Positions 34,767-44,234 of a stretch of DNA of 64,000 nt are shown in pieces. Location: NCBI GenBank assembly GCA_036703275.1, contig DATNPK010000011.1, positions 62,001-126,000 on the forward strand, read 5' to 3'. Numbering within the stretch: the stretch's first letter is position 1; every line of letters starts with the position of its first letter. Below the pieces are notes generated by a model. That model was not told the origin of the DNA and searched no databases. It was given only the letters and a program-made list of their open reading frames with translations. This DNA is from Coleofasciculaceae cyanobacterium. GTDB taxonomy: Bacteria; Cyanobacteriota; Cyanobacteriia; Cyanobacteriales; Xenococcaceae. A program made the position numbers and the translations under genes.

Positions 34767-35357
34767 TTATGATTGCGATTCGCTCTTTTCTAGATTTTCC
34801 TGTAGGATATTGAGGACAACCTGGGGATCGATTGCCTGCTGCATCATCTGCGCCTCTAAATCATCACGATCGCGTATATCAGGAAGATCTGCCCGTAATT
34901 CTTCAATTAGTTCAATTAGTTTGCCAATCTTTTGTTCGGTTAGCAGATTAATTTGTAGAGTTAAATGCGATCGCTGTTCGGCAAGTTTATCCTGACGGCT
35001 TTGCTGTACTAATACTCCAGTGGCAATCAGTAAGGCAGCAACATCTATTCCCATTTCTCTCGCATCAAAGGGTGGTAATCCGAAGGGTAATAGCTGCGGT
35101 GCTAAATGAGTGCAGATAATCCAGCCTACAAAGAACAACAATTGCAGATATAAAAACTTGGATTTACCAAAAAAAGCAGCTATTTTTTCGATCGCGCGAT
35201 CGTGTAGCGGTAGTTTTTCTGCTTGTTTTGCCTGAAATCCAATGATTGCCTCAATGTTTTTAACTACTTGTTCTGACAAGGGATATTTTTGACCGTTAAT
35301 GTAAACAGACTTGGCTGAAGACGGAACTATAGAAAATGATTTATCTAGCGAAACCAT
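34767..35357 (-). CDS. DUF1003 domain-containing membrane protein
   Basis: 196 residues. The DUF1003 core has two hydrophobic helices: 'FLYLQLLFFVGWIICTHL' and 'MGIDVAALLIATGVLVQQ', followed by the family motif 'QSRQDKLAEQRSHLTLQINL' and a helical, probably coiled-coil tail ending in acidic residues. DUF1003 proteins are inner-membrane proteins with no proven function. ATG start; the DUF389 gene follows 148 bp downstream, another small membrane protein of unknown role. Confidence 0.92.
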   Translation of the reverse strand: MVSLDKSFSIVPSSAKSVYINGQKYPLSEQVVKNIEAIIGFQAKQAEKLPLHDRAIEKIAAFFGKSKFLYLQLLFFVGWIICTHLAPQLLPFGLPPFDAREMGIDVAALLIATGVLVQQSRQDKLAEQRSHLTLQINLLTEQKIGKLIELIEELRADLPDIRDRDDLEAQMMQQAIDPQVVLNILQENLEKSESQS

Positions 35358-35457
35358 ATACTCAACATTGCAATAAAGATTATCTAAATTTTAATCTGCT
35401 TATTGTTTTTAAGATTTTTGGCGTTGGTGAATCAAGGCATGATTTTTAATTGTAGGG

Positions 35458-35473
35458 GCGAACGGGCGTTCGC
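35458..35473. repeat. Short palindrome GCGAACG-GG-CGTTCGC
   Basis: A 16-bp dyad after TGTAGGG, downstream of the MBL-fold gene. The related perfect 20-bp version is at 55529-55548. Such GGGCGAACG palindromes are frequent intergenic repeats in cyanobacteria. Confidence 0.6.
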
Positions 35474-35485
35474 TTAATTGAGCAA

Positions 35486-36466
35486 TCACTTTGCAAAGTC
35501 TTGACATCCAGCGACGCATTCTCCTATTTCATTGAACTCCATCGTTTTTCCGCTTAAAGGAAGATATACAGGCATATCGGCTGTTTGAATAAATTGGTCG
35601 GTTTTCGTGCCTAAAATAACCATTCCGCCTTTGGTAGCTGCTTCGTTGGCATGAGAGGCGATTACTGAAGTAGGTTGAATTAATTCATTGACTACATACC
35701 CTGCTTCATCTGGACCAGTTGTAAAAGTATCGCCAATGTTAATTACTGCTAATTGAGCATTATATTGATCGCGCACCACGGTTTTTTGTTCGGCGGTAAC
35801 TCCAGTATCACCTGATAAATATACTACCAACCCATTGCTAAATGTAAGTATATAGCCTGTTGGCGGACCGACATAGGCAGTAAGACCAGCAGCTTTGAGA
35901 TGTTCCCCCAACTCGCCTTCAATAAACTCACCACTCAATCCATTCGAGTGAACTGCGGGTACGGTGGTGATTTTTACCCCAGCTACATTGCTAGAACCAC
36001 CAAAGCGGACAAGCTGCACCGACTCAGGATCGCCGCCTGAAGTTTCAATCTTGTTGGCTAAAAAACTATTAATTTCACTACCGACGACGATTTGCGCTTT
36101 TTTAGTTACGGCAATATCGACGGTATTAGAGTTAGGGGTAGTATTTACGTTAGTTTCTGGTCGATCGCATTTACCCATATTTACTGTCGAGATACGGCGA
36201 TCGCCTAAATGATCTCCATGAACATGACTTAGTAAAACCACATCGATGTTGCCAAGACGTTCATCTTCTCCACCAGCAACGGTTTGCCCAGCGTCGTAGA
36301 GGAGGCGCGTTCCATTGGGATCTTCAAAGATCAATGCGCGATCGCGGCTGCAAAATTCGCCATCATGACTACCTAGTGGAGTAATTTTTACTTCAGAAGC
36401 ATGACTAGCCGAAGCGGTTAAAAAAGCGATCGCCAAGGTAATTACCCCTGAAAAGCATTTTTGCAT
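35486..36466 (-). CDS. Secreted metallo-beta-lactamase-fold hydrolase
   Basis: About 326 residues from the ATG at 36466; a TTG at 36493 would add nine. A signal peptide ('VITLAIAFLTASASHASE') directs it to the periplasm. The metal motif 'LLSHVHGDHLGDRR' (HxHxDH) and later 'AVHSNGLSG', 'LSGDTG' and 'ASHANEAA' supply the other ligands of a binuclear MBL site. The arrangement is closer to UlaG-like or beta-lactamase-superfamily type 2 hydrolases than to antibiotic-inactivating enzymes. Substrate unknown. Cysteines near the C terminus ('GECVAGCQDF') may form a disulfide. Monocistronic. Confidence 0.88.
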   Translation of the reverse strand: MQKCFSGVITLAIAFLTASASHASEVKITPLGSHDGEFCSRDRALIFEDPNGTRLLYDAGQTVAGGEDERLGNIDVVLLSHVHGDHLGDRRISTVNMGKCDRPETNVNTTPNSNTVDIAVTKKAQIVVGSEINSFLANKIETSGGDPESVQLVRFGGSSNVAGVKITTVPAVHSNGLSGEFIEGELGEHLKAAGLTAYVGPPTGYILTFSNGLVVYLSGDTGVTAEQKTVVRDQYNAQLAVINIGDTFTTGPDEAGYVVNELIQPTSVIASHANEAATKGGMVILGTKTDQFIQTADMPVYLPLSGKTMEFNEIGECVAGCQDFAK

Positions 36467-36523
36467 GATAATCGAGAAGATTTGTTCAATCAATATTGTA
36501 GAGTATGTTTTAATCGTCTCATA

Positions 36524-36814
36524 TCAAATCATAAGTATTGACGTAAATTTAGCAACGTCCAAAGATGGTTTCGGGTTGGTTTGATTGAGATACTGATAGG
36601 GAAAGTATTCAAGAAGTTTGATATCCCAAAGACCTTTGATTTGATAGGTAATACCGCGCCATTCTACTTGTCGGGTTAACATAGTCTGCCAAAGTGCGCT
36701 CGCTAAAACTAACTGGGTTGCGGGGATAGCTAACATGAGTTTTCCCAAAGCGATCGCTGACATTTGAGGCAGTACTTCTTGGCGCATCATTAATTTTCGT
36801 CGCCCTGCTCGTTT
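36524..36814 (-). pseudogene. C-terminal fragment of a family 2 glycosyltransferase
   Basis: 88 codons from an ATG at 36790, with the frame open to 36814, ending in the typical tail 'RQVEWRGITYQIKGLWDIKL' and 'LLEYFPY' found at the C terminus of cyanobacterial GT2 (ceramide-glucosyltransferase-like) proteins; one helix ('LGKLMLAIPATQLVLASAL') precedes it. The catalytic domain is absent, a stop lies just upstream, and the adjoining DNA is a different gene remnant. It is a decayed fragment, probably not expressed as a functional protein. Confidence 0.6.
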
Positions 36815-36843
36815 TTAAATGCCAATAAGGATCGCTAATATGA

Positions 36844-37044
36844 CGATATAAGTACCTAAACTGCCTCCCCGTACAAATTGTCGATCTTGTAGCTCATGGT
36901 AAATCAAACAAACAAATAGCCCGTAAATTAAAAATTAGCGAGTGGACGGTATCGACTCATTTACGACGTATTTTTATCAAACTGGGGGTTGATAGTCGTG
37001 CGGCAATAGTCTATCGATTGCAAAAATTTTTAGTATATAGATAA
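36844..37044 (+). pseudogene. LuxR-type helix-turn-helix fragment
   Basis: The frame 36844-37044 reads 'QIVDLVAHGKSNKQIARKL' then 'KISEWTVSTHLRRIFIKLGV' and 'DSRAAIVYRL', the classic GerE/LuxR C-terminal DNA-binding domain. The first turn 'LPPR' is in another frame, indicating a frameshift, and no sensor or receiver domain precedes it. It runs opposite to the neighbouring GT2 fragment, so two broken genes lie end to end in this 600-bp stretch. Confidence 0.65.
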
Positions 37045-37215
37045 TAAAAGATCGCTATTTTGCCAATAAACCAGCATATTATTGATATTTTTGTCAAAAA
37101 CCAGCTAAAAAAAGTATTATTTTTAGCTCGAATAGTGTAGTAATTTAAGTAGTTTATTAAGATTTTTTCAAGGTGTTGCTGATTTAAAGAGCGATCGCTC
37201 TGATTGAGAATCAAG

Positions 37216-37722
37216 TCACGATCTTTGAGGGCGATCGTCATTATTTCCCTCAGAAAATATAGTCTCTAGCAAGAGCAAACCTGCGATTATCTGACTATTC
37301 TGCTGGTCAGACAGTGAATTAAGCTTTTGCTCAATGGAAGCCAAGAGAGCTTGATACACCTGTTGCTGATATTTACCACCTGCTGAGGTCAGAGATAATA
37401 GTATGCTCCTGCGTTCTTGAGGATCGTTGACTCGCAGAACCAAACCTTGCTGTACTAAGCGTTCGATCGCTTCAGACATAGTCGATCGCGTTACATCTAA
37501 ATGTTTAGCAACTTTAGATAAAGAAGATTTTGGATAATGGTTCAAAAAATACAAAATTCGCAGTTGAGATAAAGATAATCGAGGTTCGCCATACTGTCGC
37601 ACTTCATCGCGCAAAAAGTGAGTTATCTCAGGGATAACTTGCAAGATTTTGCTAGCGCATTGTTGTGCAGTATCTGCTGCGGTTTTAGCCGAGGGTAACG
37701 AAGAAGAATTGCTTTTTATCAT
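37216..37722 (-). CDS. MarR family transcriptional regulator of the RND efflux pair
   Basis: About 168 residues from ATG 37722 (a TTG at 37731 adds three). Winged-helix MarR landmarks: 'RLSLSQLRILYFLNHYP', recognition region 'VAKHLDVTRSTMSEAIERL' and wing 'VNDPQERRSILLSLTSAG'. It is divergent from a membrane-fusion protein/RND transporter pair, with 176-228 bp between starts depending on which adaptor start is used, the usual arrangement for a local repressor. Dyads AATTTA-AC-TAAATT and AACAC-TTT-GTGTT lie next to its start. Inducer unknown. Confidence 0.88.
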   Translation of the reverse strand: MIKSNSSSLPSAKTAADTAQQCASKILQVIPEITHFLRDEVRQYGEPRLSLSQLRILYFLNHYPKSSLSKVAKHLDVTRSTMSEAIERLVQQGLVLRVNDPQERRSILLSLTSAGGKYQQQVYQALLASIEQKLNSLSDQQNSQIIAGLLLLETIFSEGNNDDRPQRS

Positions 37723-37730
37723 AACTTTCA

Positions 37731-37758
37731 AATTTAACTAAATTGAACACTTTGTGTT
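37731..37758. promoter_or_regulatory. Candidate MarR operator between regulator and RND genes
   Basis: Two short perfect dyads, AATTTA-AC-TAAATT (37731-37744) and AACAC-TTT-GTGTT (37746-37758), sit side by side just upstream of the marR-like gene. Confidence 0.45.
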
Positions 37759-37949
37759 GCTTATATATTCCCAAATCTAACTATAGGTTGATTTTTACTT
37801 CTGATAGCTCAGGCAATACTTTTATTGACTACAATCATAAAATAGTTAGGTGTCCAAACAATTAGATTGTTGCTTATTTAACTCTTACTTAGCCAACCTT
37901 GTTTGTTGAGCCTATTCTTGAACTTTCCAGTCAAAAATCGATTCAACCA

Positions 37950-39389
37950 ATGCAGTCAAACTCCTCCCGCTATTCGCCAAAATCTGAAGAGACACTTCAG
38001 CCTAAAGTTACTAAAGAACAAACAAAGCACGATTATCCTGTTCAAAATGGTAAAACTTCTACTCCTCCCAAGCCCAAGCAACCCTGGCAGATAGTGCTGG
38101 GATTGATTCTGTTATTATTACTGGGATATGGAGGATGGCGATGGTGGCAAAGTAGCCAAGCCAATAACGAGTCTCCTCAAGCGACTCAAGTTCAAGCTGC
38201 ACCTGTAGGCTTAAAAACACTACAATCCTCTCCCATACAGGAAACCTCTCAATTTATTGGTAGTTTGACATCTCGCCAGTCGGTAACGATTAGCCCAGAG
38301 ATTGAAGGCAGGGTCAGCAACATTTATGTCTCAGAAGGGGATGAGGTGCAGGCTGGACAGCCTTTAGTACAGCTTAGACCCAATCGTCAAACGGCAGAGT
38401 TAAGTGGCTTGCAAGCAGCCCTCAATTCCGCCCAGGCTGCAAGAGCTAACGCCCAAGCACAACTACAATCGGCACAGTCCGAGCGAGCGGCAGCAGCGGC
38501 AGAAGTAGAACTACAAAACGAGCAGTATCAACGTCGTCAATTTTTGGTTGAAGAAGGGGCATTATCGCAAGAAGAACTAGATTTAGTCCAACGCGATCGC
38601 CTTGGCGCTGTGGCTCAACTCAATTCCTTTGATGACCAAATTGAAGCAGCCCGTGCCAATCTTAACCAAGCTGAGGCAGCAGTAGCAGAAGCCGAGGCTA
38701 ATGTGGAAGTTTCTGAAGACCAACTGCAAGACACCAATATAGCTGCCCCGTTTGCTGGCGAGGTAGGCAATATTATCGTCAAACTAGGAGAATATGTTGC
38801 TCCTGGCAATCCATTGACCAGCGTGACCCAAAACGACCCTTTAGAATTAGAATTGGCAATTCCAGTACAGCGTCGCGCCGATCTCCGTACTGGTTTACCA
38901 GTCGAACTCGAAGATACGCAAGGAAATTCTCTGGGCAGGGGAAGTATTACTTTTGTATCACCTCAGGTAAATGCCAATAGCCAAACAATATTAACCCAGG
39001 CTCAATTTTCCAATCCCGACGGTCAGTTGCGCGATAGTCAGGATGTACGCGCACGGGTGATTTGGTCTGAGAGACAGGGAGTTTTAGTGCCTACAACTGC
39101 CGTTAACCGCATTGGAGGACAGGCTTTTGTTTATGTAGCTCAAAAACCAGAGAATACAGAAGCAAGATCTCAAGGTCAAACTCAAGGACAAACTCAGAAC
39201 CAGCCTGAATTAGTTGCCCGACAAGTTCCCGTAGAATTAGGAGAAATTCAAAATAACAGCTATCCAGTTTTAGAAGGACTTCAGCCAGGCGATCGCGTCG
39301 TCGTATCGGGAATTCTTAATCTTTCTAATGGTGCGCCGATTCAACCCCAAGCCGAAGACCAGCTTCAGATTCAACAAGGCAGTAAATAG
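37950..39389 (+). CDS. RND efflux periplasmic adaptor (membrane fusion protein)
   Basis: About 479 residues from ATG 37950; a TTG at 37899 would add 17. A Pro-rich cytosolic start leads to one anchor helix ('IVLGLILLLLLGYGGWRWW'), a lipoyl half ('SPEIEGRVSNIYVSEGDEVQ'), an Ala/Glu/Gln-rich hairpin, the second lipoyl half ('NIAAPFAGEVGNIIVKLGEY') and a barrel plus membrane-proximal domain ('VPTTAVNRIGGQAFVYV', 'LEGLQPGDRVVVSG'). It links the RND pump encoded 67 bp downstream to an outer-membrane channel that is not in this window. Control by the divergent MarR protein is likely. Confidence 0.92.
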   Translation: MQSNSSRYSPKSEETLQPKVTKEQTKHDYPVQNGKTSTPPKPKQPWQIVLGLILLLLLGYGGWRWWQSSQANNESPQATQVQAAPVGLKTLQSSPIQETSQFIGSLTSRQSVTISPEIEGRVSNIYVSEGDEVQAGQPLVQLRPNRQTAELSGLQAALNSAQAARANAQAQLQSAQSERAAAAAEVELQNEQYQRRQFLVEEGALSQEELDLVQRDRLGAVAQLNSFDDQIEAARANLNQAEAAVAEAEANVEVSEDQLQDTNIAAPFAGEVGNIIVKLGEYVAPGNPLTSVTQNDPLELELAIPVQRRADLRTGLPVELEDTQGNSLGRGSITFVSPQVNANSQTILTQAQFSNPDGQLRDSQDVRARVIWSERQGVLVPTTAVNRIGGQAFVYVAQKPENTEARSQGQTQGQTQNQPELVARQVPVELGEIQNNSYPVLEGLQPGDRVVVSGILNLSNGAPIQPQAEDQLQIQQGSK

Positions 39390-39456
39390 TAACTAATAAG
39401 TAAATTAACTTCTGACTTTTGACTTTTGCCCCTCCGCCCCCTCCGCCTTCTAAATT

Positions 39457-42400
39457 ATGTTCTCATCCTTCTTTATCAAGCGACCTATCTTAACTAGTGT
39501 TTGCGCTTTACTAATCCTATTGTTAGGTGCGGTGAGTATTCCTACACTGCCGATCGCCCAGTATCCTGAGATCGCTCCTCCCCAGGTTACGGTTTCGGCT
39601 AACTATATTGGGGCTAGTGCCAACGTAGTCGAAAATACGGTAACAAATGTACTGGAACGAGAAATTAACGGGGTCGAGGCATCGCGCTATATTTCCTCAA
39701 CCAGCAGTAGCGGTAGCAGCAGTATTAATATTACCTTCGATCCCTCTAGAGATGCTGACTTAGCAGCGGTTGACGTACAAAATCGGGTTTCAATCGCCGA
39801 GGGACGGCTACCCGAAACAGTTCAGCGCACTGGGGTAACGGTACAGCGAGAAAGTGCGGGCTTTTTGATGGCGATCGGAATTTATGCAGAAGGCGATCGC
39901 TATAGTCCTCTGTTTCTGAGTAACTACGCCGATATTTCCATGGCAGAGGCACTACAACGAGTCAACGGGGTGGGGAACGTCCAAATTTTTGGCGAACGTC
40001 GTTACGCGATGCGGTTGTGGTTGAACCCTAATTTACTGGCAAGTCGCAATCTAACCCCTCAAGATGTGGTGGATGCCATTAACGAACAGAATGTCCAGGC
40101 AGCAGTTGGTGGATTGGGACAACAGCCCTCTTCTGATGACTTGCTCTATCAAATCGAGCTAGAAGCCAATACTCGCTTAACTAACGTAGAAGAGTTTGAA
40201 AATATTGTCGTTAGTTCGGAAGAAGATGACGCGCTGATTAAGGTCAAAGATATCGGTCGAGTCGAGTTGGGGGCGCAAGACTATAGTACCTTCTTAAGAT
40301 TTAACGGACAGGAAGGGATTGGTTTGGGGATTTCTCAGCTTCCAGGCAGTAATGCTTTAGAAGTCGCCAGTGCGATTAAAGAGGAATTAGCTCGTTTAGC
40401 GGAAAGTTTTCCTCCAGGAATTAAATATCAGATTGCTTTTGATTCGACTGCTTTTGTGAATGAATCTCTTTCGGAGGTAGTTTTCACCTTAGTGCAAGCG
40501 ATATTGCTGGTAATCTTAATTATTTTTATCTTTTTGCAAGATTGGCGCACCACAATTATTCCCGTTTTAACCATTCCCACCTCTTTAATCGGCACGTTTA
40601 TTTTTGTCAAAGCGTTTGGTTTTTCTCTCAATACCCTGACGCTATTTGGATTAACTCTAGCAACGGGGATCGTGGTAGATGATGCCATTATTGTCGTGGA
40701 AAATATCAGCCGACTGATTGAAGAGGGGGAGAGTCCTGGCAAAGCTGCGATCGCTTCTATGGAAGAGCTTTCTGGTGCAGTCATTGCGACTTCTTTAGTC
40801 TTAATGGCGGTATTTATTCCCGTGGCATTCTTTCCAGGGGCGACAGGAGCAATTTACCGTCAATTTGCTTTGACTTTAGCATTTTCCATTGCCGTTTCTA
40901 CTTTTCTAGCACTTACCCTCGCTCCTGCTGTCTCGGCACTGTTGCTGCGTAAAGAAAATCAGCCCCCCCGTTGGCTAAACTGGTTTTTTACTCGATTCAA
41001 CCGCTTTTTAGATTGGGTACGGCGCAAGTATCGCGGTTTGTTAGAGAAATTAACTCATCTCAAAAGTATTGCGATCGGTATATTTGTCCTGTTATTAGGA
41101 TTGACTATCTTCCTCTATAACCAAGTTCCTAGCGGATTTCTCCCTGAAGAAGACCAAGGATACTTTATTACTATCGCTCAAGGACCTCCTGGGGTGTCTC
41201 TCGACTATACCAGACAGGTGTTAAAAAAAGCGGAAGCGGATATGTTAGAACTGCCAGAAGTCGAGGCTGTGTTTACCATTGGTGGCTTCAGTTTTGGGGG
41301 TGGCGGTGCTAATAGTGGCTTGATGTTTACCAATCTCAAACCTTGGTCGGAACGAACAGAAGCTAACCAGTCAGCCCAGGCAATTATTGGCAGATTAAGA
41401 CAGCAGTTTGCTGCAATCCCAGAAGCGAGAATCTTACCTAACAACCCGCCAGCAATTCGCGGACTCGGCTCTTTTGGTGGATTTACGCTCCACCTGCAAG
41501 AACTTAACTCTGGAGGAGATATTAATAATCTCGTTGATGTATCGAATCAATTTATCCAGCAAGCAAATGGGCAACCAGAGCTAAATTCGGTCTACACTAC
41601 TTTTACCGCTAATACTCCTCGCTATGAGGTAAGTATCAATCGCGACGCAGCGGAGGCACTTCAGGTAAATATTGATGATATTCTCTCTACATTGGGCATT
41701 GCTCTAGGTTCTAGCTACGTTAATGACTTTACCCTACAACAGCGCAACTATCGAGTTTACGTCCAAGCAGACCAACAGTTTCGCGCTCGACCAGATGATG
41801 TCAGACAACTGTACGTTCGCTCTGCCAATGATGAGATGATTTCTCTGGCTAATTTAGTTACCCTAACTCCCACCTCTGGACCTTCTACCATTCCCCATTT
41901 TAATTTATTCCGAGCGATTGAAATTTCGGGTTCGGCAGCAGAAGGCTATAGTTCTGGAGAAGCAATTTCTACCATTGGCGAGTTGTCCGAAGAAGTCTTA
42001 CCATCGGGCTATGATTATGCCTGGTCGGGAACGGCATTAGAAGAACTTAGTTCAAGCGGTCAAGCACCAATAATCTTTGGACTGGGGTTAGTGATGGTAT
42101 TTCTGGTACTAGCTGCCCAATACGAAAATTATTTCGACCCGCTGATTATTATGATGGCAGTACCCCTAGCAGTGTTGGGAGCATTGCTAGCCCTATCTCT
42201 AAGAGGATTAGAAAATGATATTTACGGTCAGATCGGTTTGGTAATGTTAATCGGTTTGGCAAGTAAAAATGCGATTCTAATTGTCGAATTTGCCAACCAA
42301 CTGCGAGAACAGGGGTATTCCACTGTCAAAGCTGCTGTAGAAGCTTCCGAACAACGCTTGCGTCCCATCCTGATGACCGCATTCTCTACCATCGTCGGTC

Positions 42401-42654
42401 TATTTCCTCTGGCGATCGCATCTGGGGCGGGTGCTGCTTCCCGTCAATCTTTGGGAACTGTAGTAATTGGCGGGATGCTTGTCGCTACTTTCCTCAGCTT
42501 ACTGATCGTTCCCGTACTGTATATCGTAATTTCTGGCGTGAGCGATCGCGTTGCTAAACATCTACCTTCTCCTCCTACCGATCGACAAACCAAAAACGGC
42601 AAACGAGATGTAGCTCTTACTAGTTCTATAGAAGCAAATAATTCAAGGCAATAG
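39457..42654 (+). CDS. RND multidrug efflux transporter, HAE1 (AcrB-like)
   Basis: 1065 residues, full length. The beginning 'FIKRPILTSVCALLILLLG' is typical of AcrB; the two large periplasmic loops alternate with 12 helices. 'GIVVDDAIIVVENI' in helix 4 contains the paired Asp residues of the proton relay, and helix 10 has the Lys ('GLASKNAILIVEFANQL'). It exports hydrophobic or amphipathic compounds. The gene is 67 bp after its adaptor; the gap contains short TGACTTT repeats and CCTCCGCC repeats. Substrate cannot be predicted. Confidence 0.96.
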   Translation: MFSSFFIKRPILTSVCALLILLLGAVSIPTLPIAQYPEIAPPQVTVSANYIGASANVVENTVTNVLEREINGVEASRYISSTSSSGSSSINITFDPSRDADLAAVDVQNRVSIAEGRLPETVQRTGVTVQRESAGFLMAIGIYAEGDRYSPLFLSNYADISMAEALQRVNGVGNVQIFGERRYAMRLWLNPNLLASRNLTPQDVVDAINEQNVQAAVGGLGQQPSSDDLLYQIELEANTRLTNVEEFENIVVSSEEDDALIKVKDIGRVELGAQDYSTFLRFNGQEGIGLGISQLPGSNALEVASAIKEELARLAESFPPGIKYQIAFDSTAFVNESLSEVVFTLVQAILLVILIIFIFLQDWRTTIIPVLTIPTSLIGTFIFVKAFGFSLNTLTLFGLTLATGIVVDDAIIVVENISRLIEEGESPGKAAIASMEELSGAVIATSLVLMAVFIPVAFFPGATGAIYRQFALTLAFSIAVSTFLALTLAPAVSALLLRKENQPPRWLNWFFTRFNRFLDWVRRKYRGLLEKLTHLKSIAIGIFVLLLGLTIFLYNQVPSGFLPEEDQGYFITIAQGPPGVSLDYTRQVLKKAEADMLELPEVEAVFTIGGFSFGGGGANSGLMFTNLKPWSERTEANQSAQAIIGRLRQQFAAIPEARILPNNPPAIRGLGSFGGFTLHLQELNSGGDINNLVDVSNQFIQQANGQPELNSVYTTFTANTPRYEVSINRDAAEALQVNIDDILSTLGIALGSSYVNDFTLQQRNYRVYVQADQQFRARPDDVRQLYVRSANDEMISLANLVTLTPTSGPSTIPHFNLFRAIEISGSAAEGYSSGEAISTIGELSEEVLPSGYDYAWSGTALEELSSSGQAPIIFGLGLVMVFLVLAAQYENYFDPLIIMMAVPLAVLGALLALSLRGLENDIYGQIGLVMLIGLASKNAILIVEFANQLREQGYSTVKAAVEASEQRLRPILMTAFSTIVGLFPLAIASGAGAASRQSLGTVVIGGMLVATFLSLLIVPVLYIVISGVSDRVAKHLPSPPTDRQTKNGKRDVALTSSIEANNSRQ

Positions 42655-42709
42655 GGCATAGGCGTTTATTGAAGCTAATAGCTAATAGCTGGGGCGAAGC
42701 TGCTCATGA

Positions 42710-43927
42710 TTAGCGAACTATTCGCAGAATCTTATCTTGCTCTGGCGGGCAGCTTCCTCGACCGTCGCAGTTACTGGTTGTAATATATAGTTCTCCCTCA
42801 GGAGATGCGATCGCTTCTCTCAGCCTACCTAATTCATCTTGTAAATATACTTCATGTGACTGAATCGAGCCGACCGACTGAGAATCGAAAACAACGCGGT
42901 GTAAATGTTGAGAACCGAGAGTAGCAATGATCAAACTACCTTGCCACTCGGGAATAGCATCACCAGTATAAATAGCTGCACCCCCTGGCGGTACTGCTTC
43001 ACGCCAAACCAGAGAAGGAGTTACCGCATCTTTCTCTGCCTGACAGTTTTCAGTTGTGGGCCAACCCAGGTTATCCCCTGCCTGGGCAACCAGAACCTTA
43101 TCTTCACCCCTTCTGCCCAATTCTCCGCTAGGGCCGTGGTCGGTAACTACTAAAGTAGATTCATTGAGCCAATCAAATCCTTGAGTGTTGCGAATGCCGA
43201 TAATGAAGGCTGGATTATCGGGAAAAGGATTATCTTGTGGTACTTGTCCATCTGGTGTCAAGCGCAAAATTTTTCCCGCCAGGCTATCGATATTCTGAGC
43301 AGTTTCTGGATTTCTCGCATCCCCCGTACCAATATAAAGCATTCCATCAGGACCAAAGCGCAGACGACCGCCATTGTGATAAACTGCCACGGGAATATCA
43401 TCAATAATTATTCCCTTTGGAGTTGCGCTAAGCTCATCTTGGGATAGTTGCCATCGCTCGACGCGGTTGACCTCCGCACCGTTGTTATTAACAGTGTAAT
43501 AGACATAAAAAAGCCGATTATCGGCAAAATCTGGATGGGCTGCAATGCCCAGTAAACCCCCCTCACCACTGTCTGTAACGCCAATGGTAGCTATTGGCGA
43601 GGATTGAAGTTCGCCGTCTCGTACTAGCCTAATTCGTCCCGCTCTTTCGGTTACCAGCATATCTCCATCGGGTAAAAAAGCAATTCCCCAAGGTACTTCC
43701 AAACCCGTTACTACCTCTTCCACCTGTATGTTTACCGTTCCTGTGGCACCAAAACCCTCTTCAACTAAAGTACATTCGCGATCGCTTTGGCTGGTTGGTT
43801 GTTGTGCCGTCGTTTCCTGAGCCTTGGAAGTTGCTTGTTCGGCAGGAGTAAAGGTGCAGGAGGTAAGCCCTACCAAGATTGTCGTTAGGAGTAGCGTTTT
43901 GTTAGGAAAAATATTAGTAAACTTCAT
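42710..43927 (-). CDS. PQQ-dependent sugar dehydrogenase (soluble aldose dehydrogenase-like) lipoprotein
   Basis: 405 residues. The N terminus has a lipobox ('ILVGLTSC'), so the mature protein is lipid-anchored. The six-bladed beta-propeller shows 'LEVPWGIAFLPDGDMLVTER', 'GEGGLLGIAAHPDF', 'VYHNGGRLRFGPDGMLYIGT', 'VTDHGPSGEL' and 'WREAVPPGGAA', matching GDH-B/Asd-type glucose/sorbosone dehydrogenases that oxidise aldoses using pyrroloquinoline quinone. No PQQ synthesis genes are in the window, so whether the holoenzyme forms is unknown. It is divergent from the pentapeptide lipoprotein gene across a region with OmpR-type repeats. Confidence 0.93.
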   Translation of the reverse strand: MKFTNIFPNKTLLLTTILVGLTSCTFTPAEQATSKAQETTAQQPTSQSDRECTLVEEGFGATGTVNIQVEEVVTGLEVPWGIAFLPDGDMLVTERAGRIRLVRDGELQSSPIATIGVTDSGEGGLLGIAAHPDFADNRLFYVYYTVNNNGAEVNRVERWQLSQDELSATPKGIIIDDIPVAVYHNGGRLRFGPDGMLYIGTGDARNPETAQNIDSLAGKILRLTPDGQVPQDNPFPDNPAFIIGIRNTQGFDWLNESTLVVTDHGPSGELGRRGEDKVLVAQAGDNLGWPTTENCQAEKDAVTPSLVWREAVPPGGAAIYTGDAIPEWQGSLIIATLGSQHLHRVVFDSQSVGSIQSHEVYLQDELGRLREAIASPEGELYITTSNCDGRGSCPPEQDKILRIVR

Positions 43928-44048
43928 GTTTATCTCTAAATCATTAAAATTGTCTGGTGATTTTGGCGAGAAAATAATCAGCTAAGGTCTGGTTGAATAT
44001 TTAATTTTTCAATAAAAACTTTTAAATAGCGATCATAAAAATCAAACG

Positions 44049-44070
44049 TGACAGAAAAATGACAGAAAAA
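44049..44070. promoter_or_regulatory. OmpR/PhoB-type direct repeat (TGACAGAAAAA twice)
   Basis: TGACAGAAAAA is repeated exactly with an 11-bp period, the spacing bound by OmpR-family response regulator dimers. It is 122 bp upstream of the PQQ dehydrogenase start and 165 bp upstream of the pentapeptide gene. Confidence 0.5.
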
Positions 44071-44163
44071 AATTGATTTAGCTAGTAAATCTTTTGACCG
44101 CAGTAGGCGGAGTAACGTTCACTAGATATTGTTATTGTGCAAAAAATATTGTGCAAAAAAGTC

Positions 44164-44178
44164 GTCACTTTTTGGTCA
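44164..44178. promoter_or_regulatory. OmpR-type direct repeat (GTCA-N7-GTCA) before the pentapeptide gene
   Basis: GTCA at 44164 and 44175, period 11, with a T tract between, followed by TCTTTAAATT. The same arrangement is at 47133-47147. It is 57 bp upstream of the pentapeptide-repeat gene. This 307-bp divergent region (43928-44234) also holds ATTGTGC twice at 44134 and 44148. Confidence 0.5.
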
Positions 44179-44234
44179 TCTTTAAATTTCAGGCTGAGTA
44201 TAAATTCAACAGGAATTGAAAATCTATTGAAAAT

